Assembly (NCBI RefSeq): GCF_002910905.1
Contig: NZ_NEUE01000228.1
Location: 86,282 to 150,281, forward strand
DNA length: 64,000 bases
Direction: 5' to 3'
Source of the DNA: Streptomyces sp. SM11
GTDB lineage: Bacteria; Actinomycetota; Actinomycetes; Streptomycetales; Streptomycetaceae
Positions 8,463 to 16,201 of the stretch are shown here, piece by piece. How positions within the stretch are numbered: position 1 is the stretch's first letter; each line of letters begins with the position of its first letter. The notes beneath the pieces were generated by a model. That model saw only the letters and a program-made list of their open reading frames with translations. It was not told where the DNA came from and did not search any database. The position numbers were made by a program, and so were the translations under genes.

Positions 8463-9287
8463 ATGGAGACCCAAGAGCCGCCCAGCGTGAGCCTGTTGCT
8501 CCGTGCGTGGCGCCGCCGTCGCAAGCTCAGCCAGCTCGACCTGGCGCTGAGGGCGGACTCCTCGACCCGGCACCTATCCTGCGTGGAGACGGGTCGCGCC
8601 CGGCCGAGCCGGGAGATGGTACTGCGGCTCGCCGAGCACCTCGATGTCCCGCTGAGGGACCGCAACGGCCTTCTGCTGGCGGCTGGTTACGCCCCCGCGT
8701 ACCGGGAGTCGCCGTTCGACAGCGAGCGGATGACCATGGTCCGTTCCGCGGTCGGGGCGATGCTGGCCGGTCACGAGCCGTACCCCGCCGCCGCGATCGA
8801 CCGGATCTGGAACATCGTCGACCGCAACGGCGCGATGTCCCTCCTGCTGGGCACCGTGCCTTCGCACCTGACGGAGTCGGGCGGCAATGTGATGCGGCTG
8901 ATCCTCCACCCGGAGGGCCTCGCCTCCCGGTGCCTGAACTTCGCCCAGGTCCGCGCCCACGCCCTCGGCCGGCTGTGGCACCAGGTCGACACCACCGGCC
9001 ATCGCGACCTGCGGGAGCTGTACGAGGAGGTGTCCGCCTACCCGGCCCCGCCGGACCTCGACACCGACCCCGGCCCGGTGGACCCGACGGGCATCGTCGT
9101 CCCGTTGCGCATCCGCACGCTGCTCGGCGACATGGCGTTCTTCAGCACGATCGCCACCTTCGGGGCACCCGCCGACGTGACCCTCTCGGAGCTCGCGGTG
9201 GAGTCGTTCTTCCCGATGGACGAGCGGACGGAGACCCTGCTGCGCACCCTTGCGGCGCTGGGCGGCGAGGATGGCGAGGGCCGGTGA
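8463..9287 (+). CDS. XRE-family regulator with MmyB-like ligand-binding domain
   Basis: A 274-residue DNA-binding protein. Residues about 14-70 form an XRE helix-turn-helix (LLRAWRRRRKLSQLDLAL, then STRHLSCVETGRARPSREMV). The rest matches the MmyB-type C-terminal domain, a PAS-like pocket found in many Streptomyces regulators (AIDRIWNIVDRN, then NVMRLILHPEGL). There is no Shine-Dalgarno sequence; a -10-like TACGGT ends 6 bases before the ATG, suggesting a leaderless mRNA. It is divergent from the small membrane protein gene, which is its likely target. The ligand is unknown. Confidence 0.88.
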   Translation: METQEPPSVSLLLRAWRRRRKLSQLDLALRADSSTRHLSCVETGRARPSREMVLRLAEHLDVPLRDRNGLLLAAGYAPAYRESPFDSERMTMVRSAVGAMLAGHEPYPAAAIDRIWNIVDRNGAMSLLLGTVPSHLTESGGNVMRLILHPEGLASRCLNFAQVRAHALGRLWHQVDTTGHRDLRELYEEVSAYPAPPDLDTDPGPVDPTGIVVPLRIRTLLGDMAFFSTIATFGAPADVTLSELAVESFFPMDERTETLLRTLAALGGEDGEGR

Positions 9288-9537
9288 CGGAGCTGTCCTG
9301 AGCCGACGAGGGCCATGAGCGGTGCGGCCCTGAGCCGGAGCCCCGCCTTCCGTGAGGGTGGGCCCGCCAGTCCCGGCCTTCGCTCCGCATCCGCTGGGCC
9401 CGCAGGCGGGCCTCCTGCTCGATCAGCGATCCGTCCGCGTTCTCGGTGGACCCGCGACGCCCGCGCAGGACCAGCATCACCGCACGCCACACGGCCGCCC
9501 CGCCCGTTCCTGCCGGCAGTGCGACGAATGCCCCCAT
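9142..9537 (-). CDS. Possible small membrane-anchored protein
   Basis: A doubtful 131-codon frame opposite the copper-responsive gene. The first 25 residues are hydrophobic (GAFVALPAGTGGAAV, then AVMLVL) and run into a basic stretch with a plausible helix (LIEQEARLRAQRMRSEGRDW). This resembles small Streptomyces membrane proteins I have met. The frame then turns low-complexity and overlaps the end of the XRE gene by about 145 bases, so if it is real its true end is probably earlier or has been lost by frameshift. Confidence 0.33.
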   Translation of the reverse strand: MGAFVALPAGTGGAAVWRAVMLVLRGRRGSTENADGSLIEQEARLRAQRMRSEGRDWRAHPHGRRGSGSGPHRSWPSSAQDSSVTGPRHPRRPAPQGCAAGSPSARPSGRTTPPRAPRGSRRRVPRRWRSC

Positions 9538-9633
9538 GAAGCCCCCGCTTCCCTTCGCTTCGGCCGAACCGGTGGGCTTCGTTCTCTTCGTCCCCGACCC
9601 CTCCCCGCCCCTCTCCGCAAGATCGCCCTCAGG

Positions 9634-9661
9634 TTGACTTCATACCCCTGGGGGGTATCTT
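9634..9661 (+). promoter_or_regulatory. Copper-responsive (CsoR-type) promoter/operator
   Basis: ATACCCC at 9642-9648 and GGGGTAT at 9652-9658 form a perfect 7-bp inverted repeat around TGG, which is the established pattern of CsoR operators. It sits between TTGACT at 9634-9639 and TATCTT at 9656-9661, 16 bases apart, so a bound repressor would block RNA polymerase. The downstream gene at 9706 encodes a secreted His-rich protein, consistent with copper control. Confidence 0.8.
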
Positions 9662-9705
9662 TGGGGTGTGGTCGCGACCCAGCGACCTTGATGAGGGAGT
9701 GGGTC

Positions 9706-10677
9706 ATGCATACCGGTCTCAAGATCTCGGCCTTCGCCGTAGGGCTTGCGGCGACCTTCGGGTCGGCGTACGCGGTGGGCGGCACTCTGGACCCCGCCGT
9801 CGCCGCGAAGGACGCGTCCCAGCAGGACGGTCACGGCGCGAAGGACCATCCGGCAGCGGAGAAGGAGGCGGCGGAGACGAGTGCGGGGGAGAGTCCGGGG
9901 CTTCCCGGTGGTCTGCAGGTCTCCGAGGGGGGCTACGCGCTCGACCTCAGAACCCCGCGCGTCGAGGCGGGCGAGCCCGCCGAGCTGCGGTTCGCCGTCG
10001 TGGACGAAGGCACCTCCCGCAACGTGACCGCGTTCCGCACCGACCACGGCAAGGAACTGCACCTGATCGTGGCGTCGAGCGACCTCACCACCTACCGGCA
10101 CCTGCACCCCGTGCGGGCCGCCGACGGCACCTGGTCCACCCCCGTCGAGCTTCCCGAGGCCGGCGGCTACCGGGTCTTCGCCGACTTCACCCCGGACGTG
10201 AGGAACGCCGAGGGCCTCACCCTGGGCGCGGACCTCGCCGTTTCGGGCGACGCGAGCCCCGAGCCGCTGCCGCGCGAGGAGCGGACCGTGACCGTCGACG
10301 GGTACGAGGTGACACTCGACGGGGCGCTGCGTCCCGGGGCGGGCAGTGAGCTTGAGCTGGAGGTCGAGAAGGACGGCAGGCCGGTCACCGACCTTCAGCC
10401 CTACCTGGGCGAGTACGGCCACCTCGTCGCGCTGCGCGCCGGGGACCTGGCGTACCTCCACGTCCACCCGAACGGCGAACCGGGCGACGGACGGACGAAG
10501 CCGGGCCCTGAGGTCTCCTTCACCGCGACGGCTCCGAGCAAGGGGGCCTACCGCCTCTTCCTCGACTTCCGGCACGAGGGGAAGGTCCGTACGGCCGCCT
10601 TCACCGTGCACGCCGGGGAATCGGCACCCCAGAAGTCCGTGCCGGAGGAGGGGGAATCCGCCGGTCACGGGCACTGA
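9706..10677 (+). CDS. Secreted protein behind a copper operator, probable metal-handling function
   Basis: A 323-residue exported protein. The start at ATG 9706 has GAGGGAG upstream and gives a signal-type N-terminus (KISAFAVGLAATFGSAYA). A His/Asp/Glu-rich linker follows (about 30-65), then two similar beta domains. Each holds a histidine cluster, YRHLHP and YLHVHP, that could bind Cu(I)/Cu(II), and the tail ends in HGH. The perfect CsoR-type operator just upstream supports induction by copper. A role in extracytoplasmic copper binding or buffering is inferred. No copper ATPase or chaperone lies beside it. Confidence 0.8.
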   Translation: MHTGLKISAFAVGLAATFGSAYAVGGTLDPAVAAKDASQQDGHGAKDHPAAEKEAAETSAGESPGLPGGLQVSEGGYALDLRTPRVEAGEPAELRFAVVDEGTSRNVTAFRTDHGKELHLIVASSDLTTYRHLHPVRAADGTWSTPVELPEAGGYRVFADFTPDVRNAEGLTLGADLAVSGDASPEPLPREERTVTVDGYEVTLDGALRPGAGSELELEVEKDGRPVTDLQPYLGEYGHLVALRAGDLAYLHVHPNGEPGDGRTKPGPEVSFTATAPSKGAYRLFLDFRHEGKVRTAAFTVHAGESAPQKSVPEEGESAGHGH

Positions 10678-10678
10678 A

Positions 10679-10705
10679 CCGGCCGCCGCGCTCTCCGGCG
10701 GCCGG
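10679..10705 (+). terminator. Strong hairpin after the copper-responsive gene
   Basis: CCGGCCGCCG at 10679-10688 pairs perfectly with CGGCGGCCGG at 10696-10705 around a 7-base loop, two bases after the stop codon. There is no T-run, which is usual for Streptomyces terminators. It also separates this gene from the convergent marR gene. Confidence 0.7.
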
Positions 10706-10769
10706 CCGGTCGTCGCCGAGCCGCTCGTCGACCGAATCCGGACGCTCGTCGACCGGACCCGTGTGGGCT

Positions 10770-11156
10770 TCAGCCCATGCCGAGGATCTCGCCCACGAGC
10801 CGCGTCAGGGTCCGCCGCTCGGCGGCCGTGAGCGCGCCGAAGGCCCGGTCCAGCGGCCGCGGCACCCCACCCTCCGTCGCCGCCGACGCCGGTCCCGCCT
10901 CCGGGGTCGGCATCACCGCATGGGCCCGGCGGTTTCGGGGGTGGCGCTCACGCCGTACGAGACCGCAGTCCTCAAGGCCGTCGATACAGCCGACCATCAC
11001 TCTGCGGTCGATGTGCAACTGCGCGCTCAACTCCTGCTGGGAACAGGGCCCCACATCGTTCAGCATCTTCAGCGCGAGGCGCTGGGTCACGGTCAGGCGG
11101 TGCCCGGACAGCACTTCGTCGAGCGTGCGGGCCACCAGGGCCGTCGCCCGGCACAT
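10770..11156 (-). CDS. MarR-family transcriptional regulator
   Basis: A winged-helix regulator. From ATG 11156 it gives 128 residues: a helix (LVARTLDEVLSGHRLTVTQ), the DNA-reading unit CSQQELSAQLHIDRRVMVGCIDGLE, the wing VRRERHPRNRRAHAV, and the closing dimer helix LTAAERRTLTRLVGEIL. Typical MarR proteins are about 145 residues, so this start may lose part of the first dimer helix. The frame stays open upstream (NANGHFSEPARERPGIA reads like the family's N-terminus) but I see no better start codon nearby. That could mean an unusual start or early decay. Target unknown. Confidence 0.72.
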   Translation of the reverse strand: MCRATALVARTLDEVLSGHRLTVTQRLALKMLNDVGPCSQQELSAQLHIDRRVMVGCIDGLEDCGLVRRERHPRNRRAHAVMPTPEAGPASAATEGGVPRPLDRAFGALTAAERRTLTRLVGEILGMG

Positions 11157-11349
11157 CGCGATGCCGGGGCGTTCCCGCGCCGGCTCGGAGAAGTGGCCGT
11201 TCGCGTTCGCCGGCCTCCGGCTCGCGGCCGGGCGAGGCGGGGCGGGAGGCTGGGCGGTGGTCGTGGCTGCTCCACCTGCGGTCCAGGGCGGCGGACCATC
11301 CGGTGTTCCAGGACTGTCCGGTCCCGGAGCGTTCTCGCTCTGTCGGCCC

Positions 11350-11716
11350 GGCCCGGCCCGGCTGCCGGACGCGGAGTCGGAGACGGTCGAGGGCACGATG
11401 GGTGCGGCTGGTTCATAACGATCAGCACACGGGCGGTGCACGTCTCGCCGTACGGGCGGAGGGCTCCGCCGACGGCCTCGGCCGCCGCGGCGGTGGGGCC
11501 GTCCTCGATCAGAACCGCATCGGGAAGGGCCGGACCGGAGACACGACCCGCCGTCGGCCGCCGGGCCGCCGGGCCGCCGCACGGCGAGGCCGGGTCGCTC
11601 CTGGAGCTTGCCGTCATGCCGACGAAGAGCAACGGCGGTGTTCCGGGGGCCAGTACACGGATCGCATGCCGCCCCCGTGACGATGCGTCGACGTGAGGCA
11701 TGAGGGTCGATCGCAC
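11350..11716 (-). pseudogene. Remnant of a winged-helix response-regulator-like gene
   Basis: On the minus strand this stretch reads like the N-terminal half of Streptomyces winged-helix regulators: SSRGRHAIRVLAPGTPPLLFVG, a linker, then PDAVLIEDGPTAAAAEAV and ALRPYGETCTARVLIV. The matching DNA-binding half does not follow; the frame runs into proline/arginine low-complexity sequence and then into the marR gene. I read this as a decayed or truncated gene. The call rests on my recollection of the family pattern and needs an alignment. Confidence 0.33.
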
Positions 11717-11734
11717 GCAATCATCATCTGTATG

Positions 11735-11745
11735 CAGATCATCTG
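11735..11745. repeat. 11-bp palindrome in the marR/iron-uptake gap
   Basis: CAGAT-C-ATCTG is a perfect short palindrome in an AT-richer patch (about 11700-11790) that contrasts with the GC-rich surroundings. Such a patch usually marks a promoter. It could serve the decayed regulator gene to its left; no clear -10/-35 pair stands out. Confidence 0.35.
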
Positions 11746-11892
11746 AGATCGGATTGACTGCCGCGCGATGGTGTTGAATTCCTGCTCCATGTGCGTCCGG
11801 CGGCGGTCTCCATCGGGGTGCCGGTCCCAGGGCGCGACACCGGTACCCGGTGGTGCGGGAGGGGGGGTGTCGGAGGCGCCCACCCCTCTGGC

Positions 11893-11906
11893 TTAGGCTT
11901 ACCTAA
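11893..11906 (+). promoter_or_regulatory. Iron box (DmdR/IdeR-type operator)
   Basis: TTAGGCTTACCTAA is an inverted repeat (TTAGG/CCTAA with 4-base spacer) matching the core of the actinobacterial iron box. It lies 35 bases before the ATG of the siderophore-binding lipoprotein gene, the expected place for repression by an iron-loaded DmdR1/IdeR repressor. Confidence 0.82.
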
Positions 11907-11940
11907 CTTTCACCTGCTCGGCCAAACCTGAGGACCCTCC

Positions 11941-12990
11941 ATGCTCGGCTTCACCCGCGTGCGCCGCCACACCCTCGCCGCCACGGCCACCACCGTCGCC
12001 CTCGCCGTCGCCCTGGTCGGCTGCTCCTCGGACGGCGACAGCGACGAGGGCGGGGCCAAGGACTCGGCGAAGAGCGACGGCACCTTCCCCGTCTCGATCA
12101 AGAGCTCGCTCGGCACCGCGAAGATCGAGGAGGAGCCCGAGCGCATCGTCACCCTCGGCCAGGGTTCCGCCGAGACCGCGATAGCCCTCGGCCAGACCCC
12201 GGTCGGCATCGAGAGCTACCCCTGGGGCAGCGACAAGTCCGGCTACCTGCCGTGGATCAACGAGGCCGTCAAGAAGTCCGGCGACAAGCTGCCCAAGCAG
12301 TTCACCGGCGGCGAGGAGATCGACTTCGAGGCGATCACCGAGCTGGAGCCGGACGTCATCCTGGCCCCCTGGTCGGGCATCACGCAGAAGCAGTACGACG
12401 TCCTCAAGGACATCGCCCCCACGGTCGCCTACCCGGACCAGGCGTGGAGCACCGACTGGGACCAGCAGATCGACATCATCGGCAAGGCGCTCGGCCGGAC
12501 GAAGGACACCGGCGCCCTCAAGACGAAGATCGAGAAGCAGCTCGCCGATGCCGCGGCCACCCGGCCGAACTACAAGGACGTCACCTTCTCGTACATCTAC
12601 AACTCCGGCCCCGGCACCCTCGGCGTCTTCAAGCCCGAGGAGCAGCGGGTCAAGATGGTCTCCTCGCTCGGCCTGAAGGTCGACCCGGTCGTCAACGGCT
12701 TCAAGGAGACCCCCGGCACCGACTCGGCCCTCATCGGCCTGGAGAACGCCGAGAAGCTCAAGGACAGTGACCTGATCTTCACGTTCTACACGGACGAGAA
12801 GAACCGCGAGGAGATCGAGGGCCAGAAGCTGTACGGCGCGATCCCCGCGATCAAGAAGGGCGCCGTCGTCGCGAGCGACGACAACTCCTTCGTCACCGCC
12901 TCCTCGATCATCAACCCGCTGACCGTGCCGTGGACGATCGAGCGCTACCTGCCGATCATCGACCAGGCCGTCAAGACCGCCGGTAAGTAA
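11941..12990 (+). CDS. Iron-siderophore ABC transporter substrate-binding lipoprotein
   Basis: A 349-residue lipoprotein that binds ferric siderophore outside the membrane and delivers it to the permeases encoded next. The N-terminus is a lipoprotein signal with lipobox LVGC (Cys near 28), followed by a Ser/Asp/Gly linker and the periplasmic-binding fold of the FepB/FhuD class (ERIVTLGQGSAETAIALG; later EAITELEPDVILAPW). The iron box 35 bases upstream predicts induction in low iron. The permease genes follow after a 49-base gap in the same direction. The siderophore type cannot be read. Confidence 0.93.
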   Translation: MLGFTRVRRHTLAATATTVALAVALVGCSSDGDSDEGGAKDSAKSDGTFPVSIKSSLGTAKIEEEPERIVTLGQGSAETAIALGQTPVGIESYPWGSDKSGYLPWINEAVKKSGDKLPKQFTGGEEIDFEAITELEPDVILAPWSGITQKQYDVLKDIAPTVAYPDQAWSTDWDQQIDIIGKALGRTKDTGALKTKIEKQLADAAATRPNYKDVTFSYIYNSGPGTLGVFKPEEQRVKMVSSLGLKVDPVVNGFKETPGTDSALIGLENAEKLKDSDLIFTFYTDEKNREEIEGQKLYGAIPAIKKGAVVASDDNSFVTASSIINPLTVPWTIERYLPIIDQAVKTAGK

Positions 12991-13039
12991 ACCCGCCCGG
13001 CTCCCGCGTCACCGAGGCCACAAGGCACACTCCACTCTC

Positions 13040-14077
13040 ATGGCACCCACCACGGTCGCACCGCCGAGCGGCGCCGGTACCTCCCGTACCGGTGCCGCTC
13101 GGCTGGCGTTCCTCCTGCTCCTCGCCCTGGCAGGGCTGGCTCTCGCGCTCTGCGCGAGCGTCATGTTCGGCAGCCGCAGCACCTCGTTCGGTGATGTCGT
13201 CGACGTCCTCGGGGGCAACGCCGACCCGAACATCACCATCATCGTCGAGAGCCGCTACCCCCGGACCGTCCTCGGCGTCCTCGCCGGCCTCTGCCTCGCG
13301 GTCGCGGGCACCCTCATGCAGGGTGTCTCGCGCAACCCGCTGGCCGAACCGGGCCTCCTCGGCATCAACGCCGGCGCCTCCGCGAGCATCGTCGCCGCGA
13401 CCGCCTGGCTCGGGGCCTCCGGCGCCACGGACACCATGTGGTGGGCGCTGCCCGGAGCGCTGGTCGCCGGCGTCCTCGTCCATGTCATCGGCTCCGCCGG
13501 TACGGGGACGAGCGTGGTGCGTCTGGTGCTCGCCGGAGCCGTGCTCACCGCCGTACTGATGGCGTTCATCCAGGCGGTGACCCTCAGCAAACCGCAGGTG
13601 TTCGACAGCTACCGCTACTGGGTCGTCGGAGCGCTCGGCGGCCGGGACTTCGACGTGTTCTGGTCCGTCCTGCCCTTCGCCGCCGTCGGTCTCCTGCTCG
13701 CCCTCGCGCTCGGCCCCGGCCTCAACGCCCTGGCCCTGGGTGACGCGACCGCCGTCGCCCTCGGCTCGCACCCCGGGCGCACCCGGGGCGGCGGGCTGCT
13801 CGCCGCCACGCTGCTCAGCGCCGCCGCTACGGCCGCCGTCGGCCCGATCGCCTTCGTCGGCCTCGCCGTCCCGCACGTCGTGCGGGCCCTGGTCGGCGTC
13901 GACTTCCGTGCCCAGATCCTCTTCTCCGCCCTGATGGGCCCCACTCTCCTGCTCCTCGCGGACGTGGTGGGCCGGGTCGTCATGCGCCCCACCGAACTCA
14001 TGGTCGGCGTCGTCACCGCCTTCATCGGCGCACCCGCGCTGCTCATCGCCGTCCGCAGGATGCGGGGCACCTCATGA
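13040..14077 (+). CDS. Iron-siderophore ABC transporter permease 1 (FecCD family)
   Basis: A 345-residue integral membrane protein with about nine or ten transmembrane helices. It carries the FecCD hallmark RYPRTVLGVLAGLCLAVAG followed by GVSRNPLAEPGLLGINAGA, and the ATPase-coupling region GPIAFVGLAVPHVVRALVG near the C-terminus. It pairs with the second permease, whose ATG overlaps its stop (ATGA at 14074-14077). It belongs to the iron-box operon that starts at 11941. Confidence 0.93.
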   Translation: MAPTTVAPPSGAGTSRTGAARLAFLLLLALAGLALALCASVMFGSRSTSFGDVVDVLGGNADPNITIIVESRYPRTVLGVLAGLCLAVAGTLMQGVSRNPLAEPGLLGINAGASASIVAATAWLGASGATDTMWWALPGALVAGVLVHVIGSAGTGTSVVRLVLAGAVLTAVLMAFIQAVTLSKPQVFDSYRYWVVGALGGRDFDVFWSVLPFAAVGLLLALALGPGLNALALGDATAVALGSHPGRTRGGGLLAATLLSAAATAAVGPIAFVGLAVPHVVRALVGVDFRAQILFSALMGPTLLLLADVVGRVVMRPTELMVGVVTAFIGAPALLIAVRRMRGTS

Positions 14078-15171
14078 CCGTCACCGACCGAACCGGCACC
14101 GACCGAACCGGCACCGACCGGACCGCCCCCGTCCGCAAGGCCCCCCGGGGCTATCTGGTCGTCGGCCGCACCGTGGCGATACCCATGCGCCGGGCCTCCG
14201 TGCTCGCGGGCGCCGGGCTCCTCGTCCTCCTCCTCGCGGCCGCCGTCACGACGCTGACCTGGGGACGCCTCGGCGTCGACCTCGCCGACCTCCCCGCCGC
14301 GCTGCTCGGCGATGCCGAGGGCAAGGACCGCTTCGTCTTCAACCGGCTGCGCGGCCCCCGCCTCACCGTCGCCATCGGGGTCGGCGCGGCGCTCGGCCTC
14401 TCCGGCGCGCTGTTCCAGTCCGTCACTCGTAACCCGCTCGGCAGCCCGGACGTCATCGGGCTCTCCGCCGGAGCCGGCGCGGGCGCCGCGATCTGCGCCC
14501 TGATGTTCCCCGACACGGTCCCCGTCCCCGTCGGCGCGCTCATCGGCGCGGTGGTGGCGATGGCCGTCGTGTACCTCTCCACCGGCACCGGCTTCCGCAA
14601 CCCCGCCCGGCTCGTCGTCGCCGGGATCGGGGTCGCCGCGATGGGTGCGGCCGTCACCCAGTACGTCGTGTACGCCCTGGAGCGAGACAAAGCCTCCGTG
14701 CTCACCGCCTACGTCAACGGGAGCCTGACGGCCCGCTCCTGGACCGACGCCACCACCGTCTGGCTGGTCCTGCTCGCCGCCGCCCCGCTGACCGCGCTGA
14801 TCTCCCGGCGGCTCGACATCGGCGAGATGGGCGACGACATCGCCGAGGGGCTCGGCTCCGAGCCGAAGAAGGCCAAGACCCTCGCCGTGCTCCTGGCCGT
14901 CGCCCTCTCGGCCGCCGCGGTCAGTGTCTCGGGACCCATCGCCTTCATCGCCCTGACCGCACCCCAGATCGCCAGGCGCCTCACCCGCGGCTCCGGTCCG
15001 CATCTGCTGCTCTCCGCCCTCACCGGTGGTCTGCTGCTGGTGCTCGCGGACCTCTGCTCGCAGCAGCTGGCGCTCTTCGACGACCTGCCGGTCGGGATCT
15101 ACACCATGGCCATCGGCGGTGCGTACCTCGGCTATCTGCTGGTACGGGAGTGGCGCAAGGGCGTGCTCTGA
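14074..15171 (+). CDS. Iron-siderophore ABC transporter permease 2 (FecCD family)
   Basis: The second half of the heterodimeric channel, 365 residues, with the same FecCD motifs (LRGPRLTVAIGVGAALGLSGAL, SVTRNPLGSPDVIGLSAGA, and GPIAFIALTAPQIARRL). The cytoplasmic N-terminus carries a TDRTG pentapeptide repeat encoded by a 15-bp tandem repeat, giving a longer hydrophilic head than usual. The operon ends here without an ATPase gene, so coupling would need an ATPase encoded elsewhere. Confidence 0.92.
   Translation: MTVTDRTGTDRTGTDRTAPVRKAPRGYLVVGRTVAIPMRRASVLAGAGLLVLLLAAAVTTLTWGRLGVDLADLPAALLGDAEGKDRFVFNRLRGPRLTVAIGVGAALGLSGALFQSVTRNPLGSPDVIGLSAGAGAGAAICALMFPDTVPVPVGALIGAVVAMAVVYLSTGTGFRNPARLVVAGIGVAAMGAAVTQYVVYALERDKASVLTAYVNGSLTARSWTDATTVWLVLLAAAPLTALISRRLDIGEMGDDIAEGLGSEPKKAKTLAVLLAVALSAAAVSVSGPIAFIALTAPQIARRLTRGSGPHLLLSALTGGLLLVLADLCSQQLALFDDLPVGIYTMAIGGAYLGYLLVREWRKGVL
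14083..14127 (+). repeat. 15-bp tandem repeat in the permease 2 N-terminus
   Basis: The unit ACCGACCGAACCGGC occurs twice exactly (14083-14097, 14098-14112) and a third time with changes (14113-14127). It encodes TDRTG repeats in the cytoplasmic head, so copy changes keep the frame. This is a likely slippage site. Confidence 0.8.
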
Positions 15172-15481
15172 GGCGGCGGCAGGCCCCGGCGGCGGCCCGT
15201 AGCACCTCGAACAGCTCGATCGCGGCGCGCAGCAGCGGGTCCCGGTTGTCGACATGCCGACAGAGTGCGGCTGGGCATGCGCCTCCTCCTGGTGGACCTC
15301 GGCGCGGCCCCATCATGGACTGGGCTGTTCGGGGAGGTGGGCCCGCTACTGCTTTTTCGCGCTGCTGGGCAGGGTTTCGGCCGTTCCGGGGAGGGGAGTT
15401 CGCCTGCTGGGCGGGGGCCGACGGCGGTGCCGGGGCGGTGACGACTGGTCACGTACAGGTTCGTCGACCATACTGCCCGCC
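15172..15481. other. 310-base intergenic region without a convincing gene
   Basis: No supported gene. A minus-strand stretch reads CRHVDNRDPLLRAAIELFEV, which looks protein-like, but it lacks a start, a domain and a sensible extent, so I leave it uncalled. The right end holds CATACT at 15469-15474, a possible -10 for the gene starting at 15482. Confidence 0.5.
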
Positions 15482-16036
15482 GTGGAGCAGAGCATAGATT
15501 CGACCAAGAAGCCCGAGTTCGCCGCAGGCACCGACCCGGCGTTCATCCCCCTGCCCGGACTGGCGGCGCCCGTCGCGACCCGGAAGCCCGAACCGGAATC
15601 GGAGTCCGGTCCAAAGGACGCTGCTCCGGAGTCGGAGCAGGAACGCGGCGACGAGCCCGAGGAGGCGACAGCGGAGGCCGACGCCGACAAGGATCCGGAA
15701 TCGGCGGCGGGCGATGCCGAAGCGGAGAACGAGGCCGAGGGCGATGATGTCGAGGAGGGACCCGTATTCGAGGTCAGCGACCGGCGCGGTTCGATCCGGG
15801 CCGCCCGGGAAGGCCTCCGGTTCCGGCTGGACGACCAGGAGGCCGAGTTCGGCTGGGACGAGATCGGCGCCGTGGAGACCACCCCGGCCCGCTTCGGCCG
15901 CAGGTTCACGGTGACCGTCCACCTGTCGACCCGCCGTTGGTTCAACGCCGAGGTCGAGGCGGAGAGCCGCGGACAGCTCAAGGGCTGGCCGGCCGAGCTG
16001 GACACCGTCCTGGACGCCTACTTCGAGGAGGCCTGA
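15482..16036 (+). CDS. Conserved hypothetical protein with acidic N-terminal tail
   Basis: A 184-residue protein of the kind common in Streptomyces. Residues about 1-95 are a disordered Glu/Asp/Ala/Pro tail. About 95-184 form a compact domain (FEVSDRRGSIRAAREGLRF, then FGRRFTVTVHLSTRRWFNAEVE) with alternating hydrophobic strands, possibly PH-like. There is no signal peptide or membrane span. The GTG start has no Shine-Dalgarno; CATACT ends 7 bases before it, so a leaderless message is likely. Function unknown. Confidence 0.75.
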   Translation: MEQSIDSTKKPEFAAGTDPAFIPLPGLAAPVATRKPEPESESGPKDAAPESEQERGDEPEEATAEADADKDPESAAGDAEAENEAEGDDVEEGPVFEVSDRRGSIRAAREGLRFRLDDQEAEFGWDEIGAVETTPARFGRRFTVTVHLSTRRWFNAEVEAESRGQLKGWPAELDTVLDAYFEEA

Positions 16037-16048
16037 GCGGTCGGCCGT

Positions 16049-16075
16049 GAGGCACCCCCGGCCGCGGGGTGTCTC
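16049..16075. terminator. Hairpin between convergent genes
   Basis: GAGGCACCCC at 16049-16058 pairs with GGGGTGTCTC at 16066-16075 (one mismatch, 7-base loop), 12 bases after the stop of the acidic-tail gene. It probably ends that transcript and may also serve the convergent dedA gene from the right. Confidence 0.6.
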
Positions 16076-16201
16076 GTCGACCGGGCCGGGGTCGGACGGC
16101 GGTTCCGGCCGGGCCGCACGGTGCTGTGCCGTGCGGTGCTGAGCGATGCGCTGCCGCGTCGCGCCGGGGTGCGCAGTGCCGTGCTGCTTCGTGCCCTGCC
16201 G

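Noticed and set aside
11614..11883. An 89-codon minus-strand ORF starting near 11883
   Set aside because: It runs across the palindrome and promoter-like patch and has no recognisable features.
13615..15255. A 546-codon minus-strand frame across both FecCD permeases
   Set aside because: No family features; it mirrors the two permease genes.
15200..15316. Minus-strand fragment containing CRHVDNRDPLLRAAIELFEV
   Set aside because: It looks protein-like over about 25 residues but has no start, no domain and no clear extent. It is too short to call a gene or remnant.
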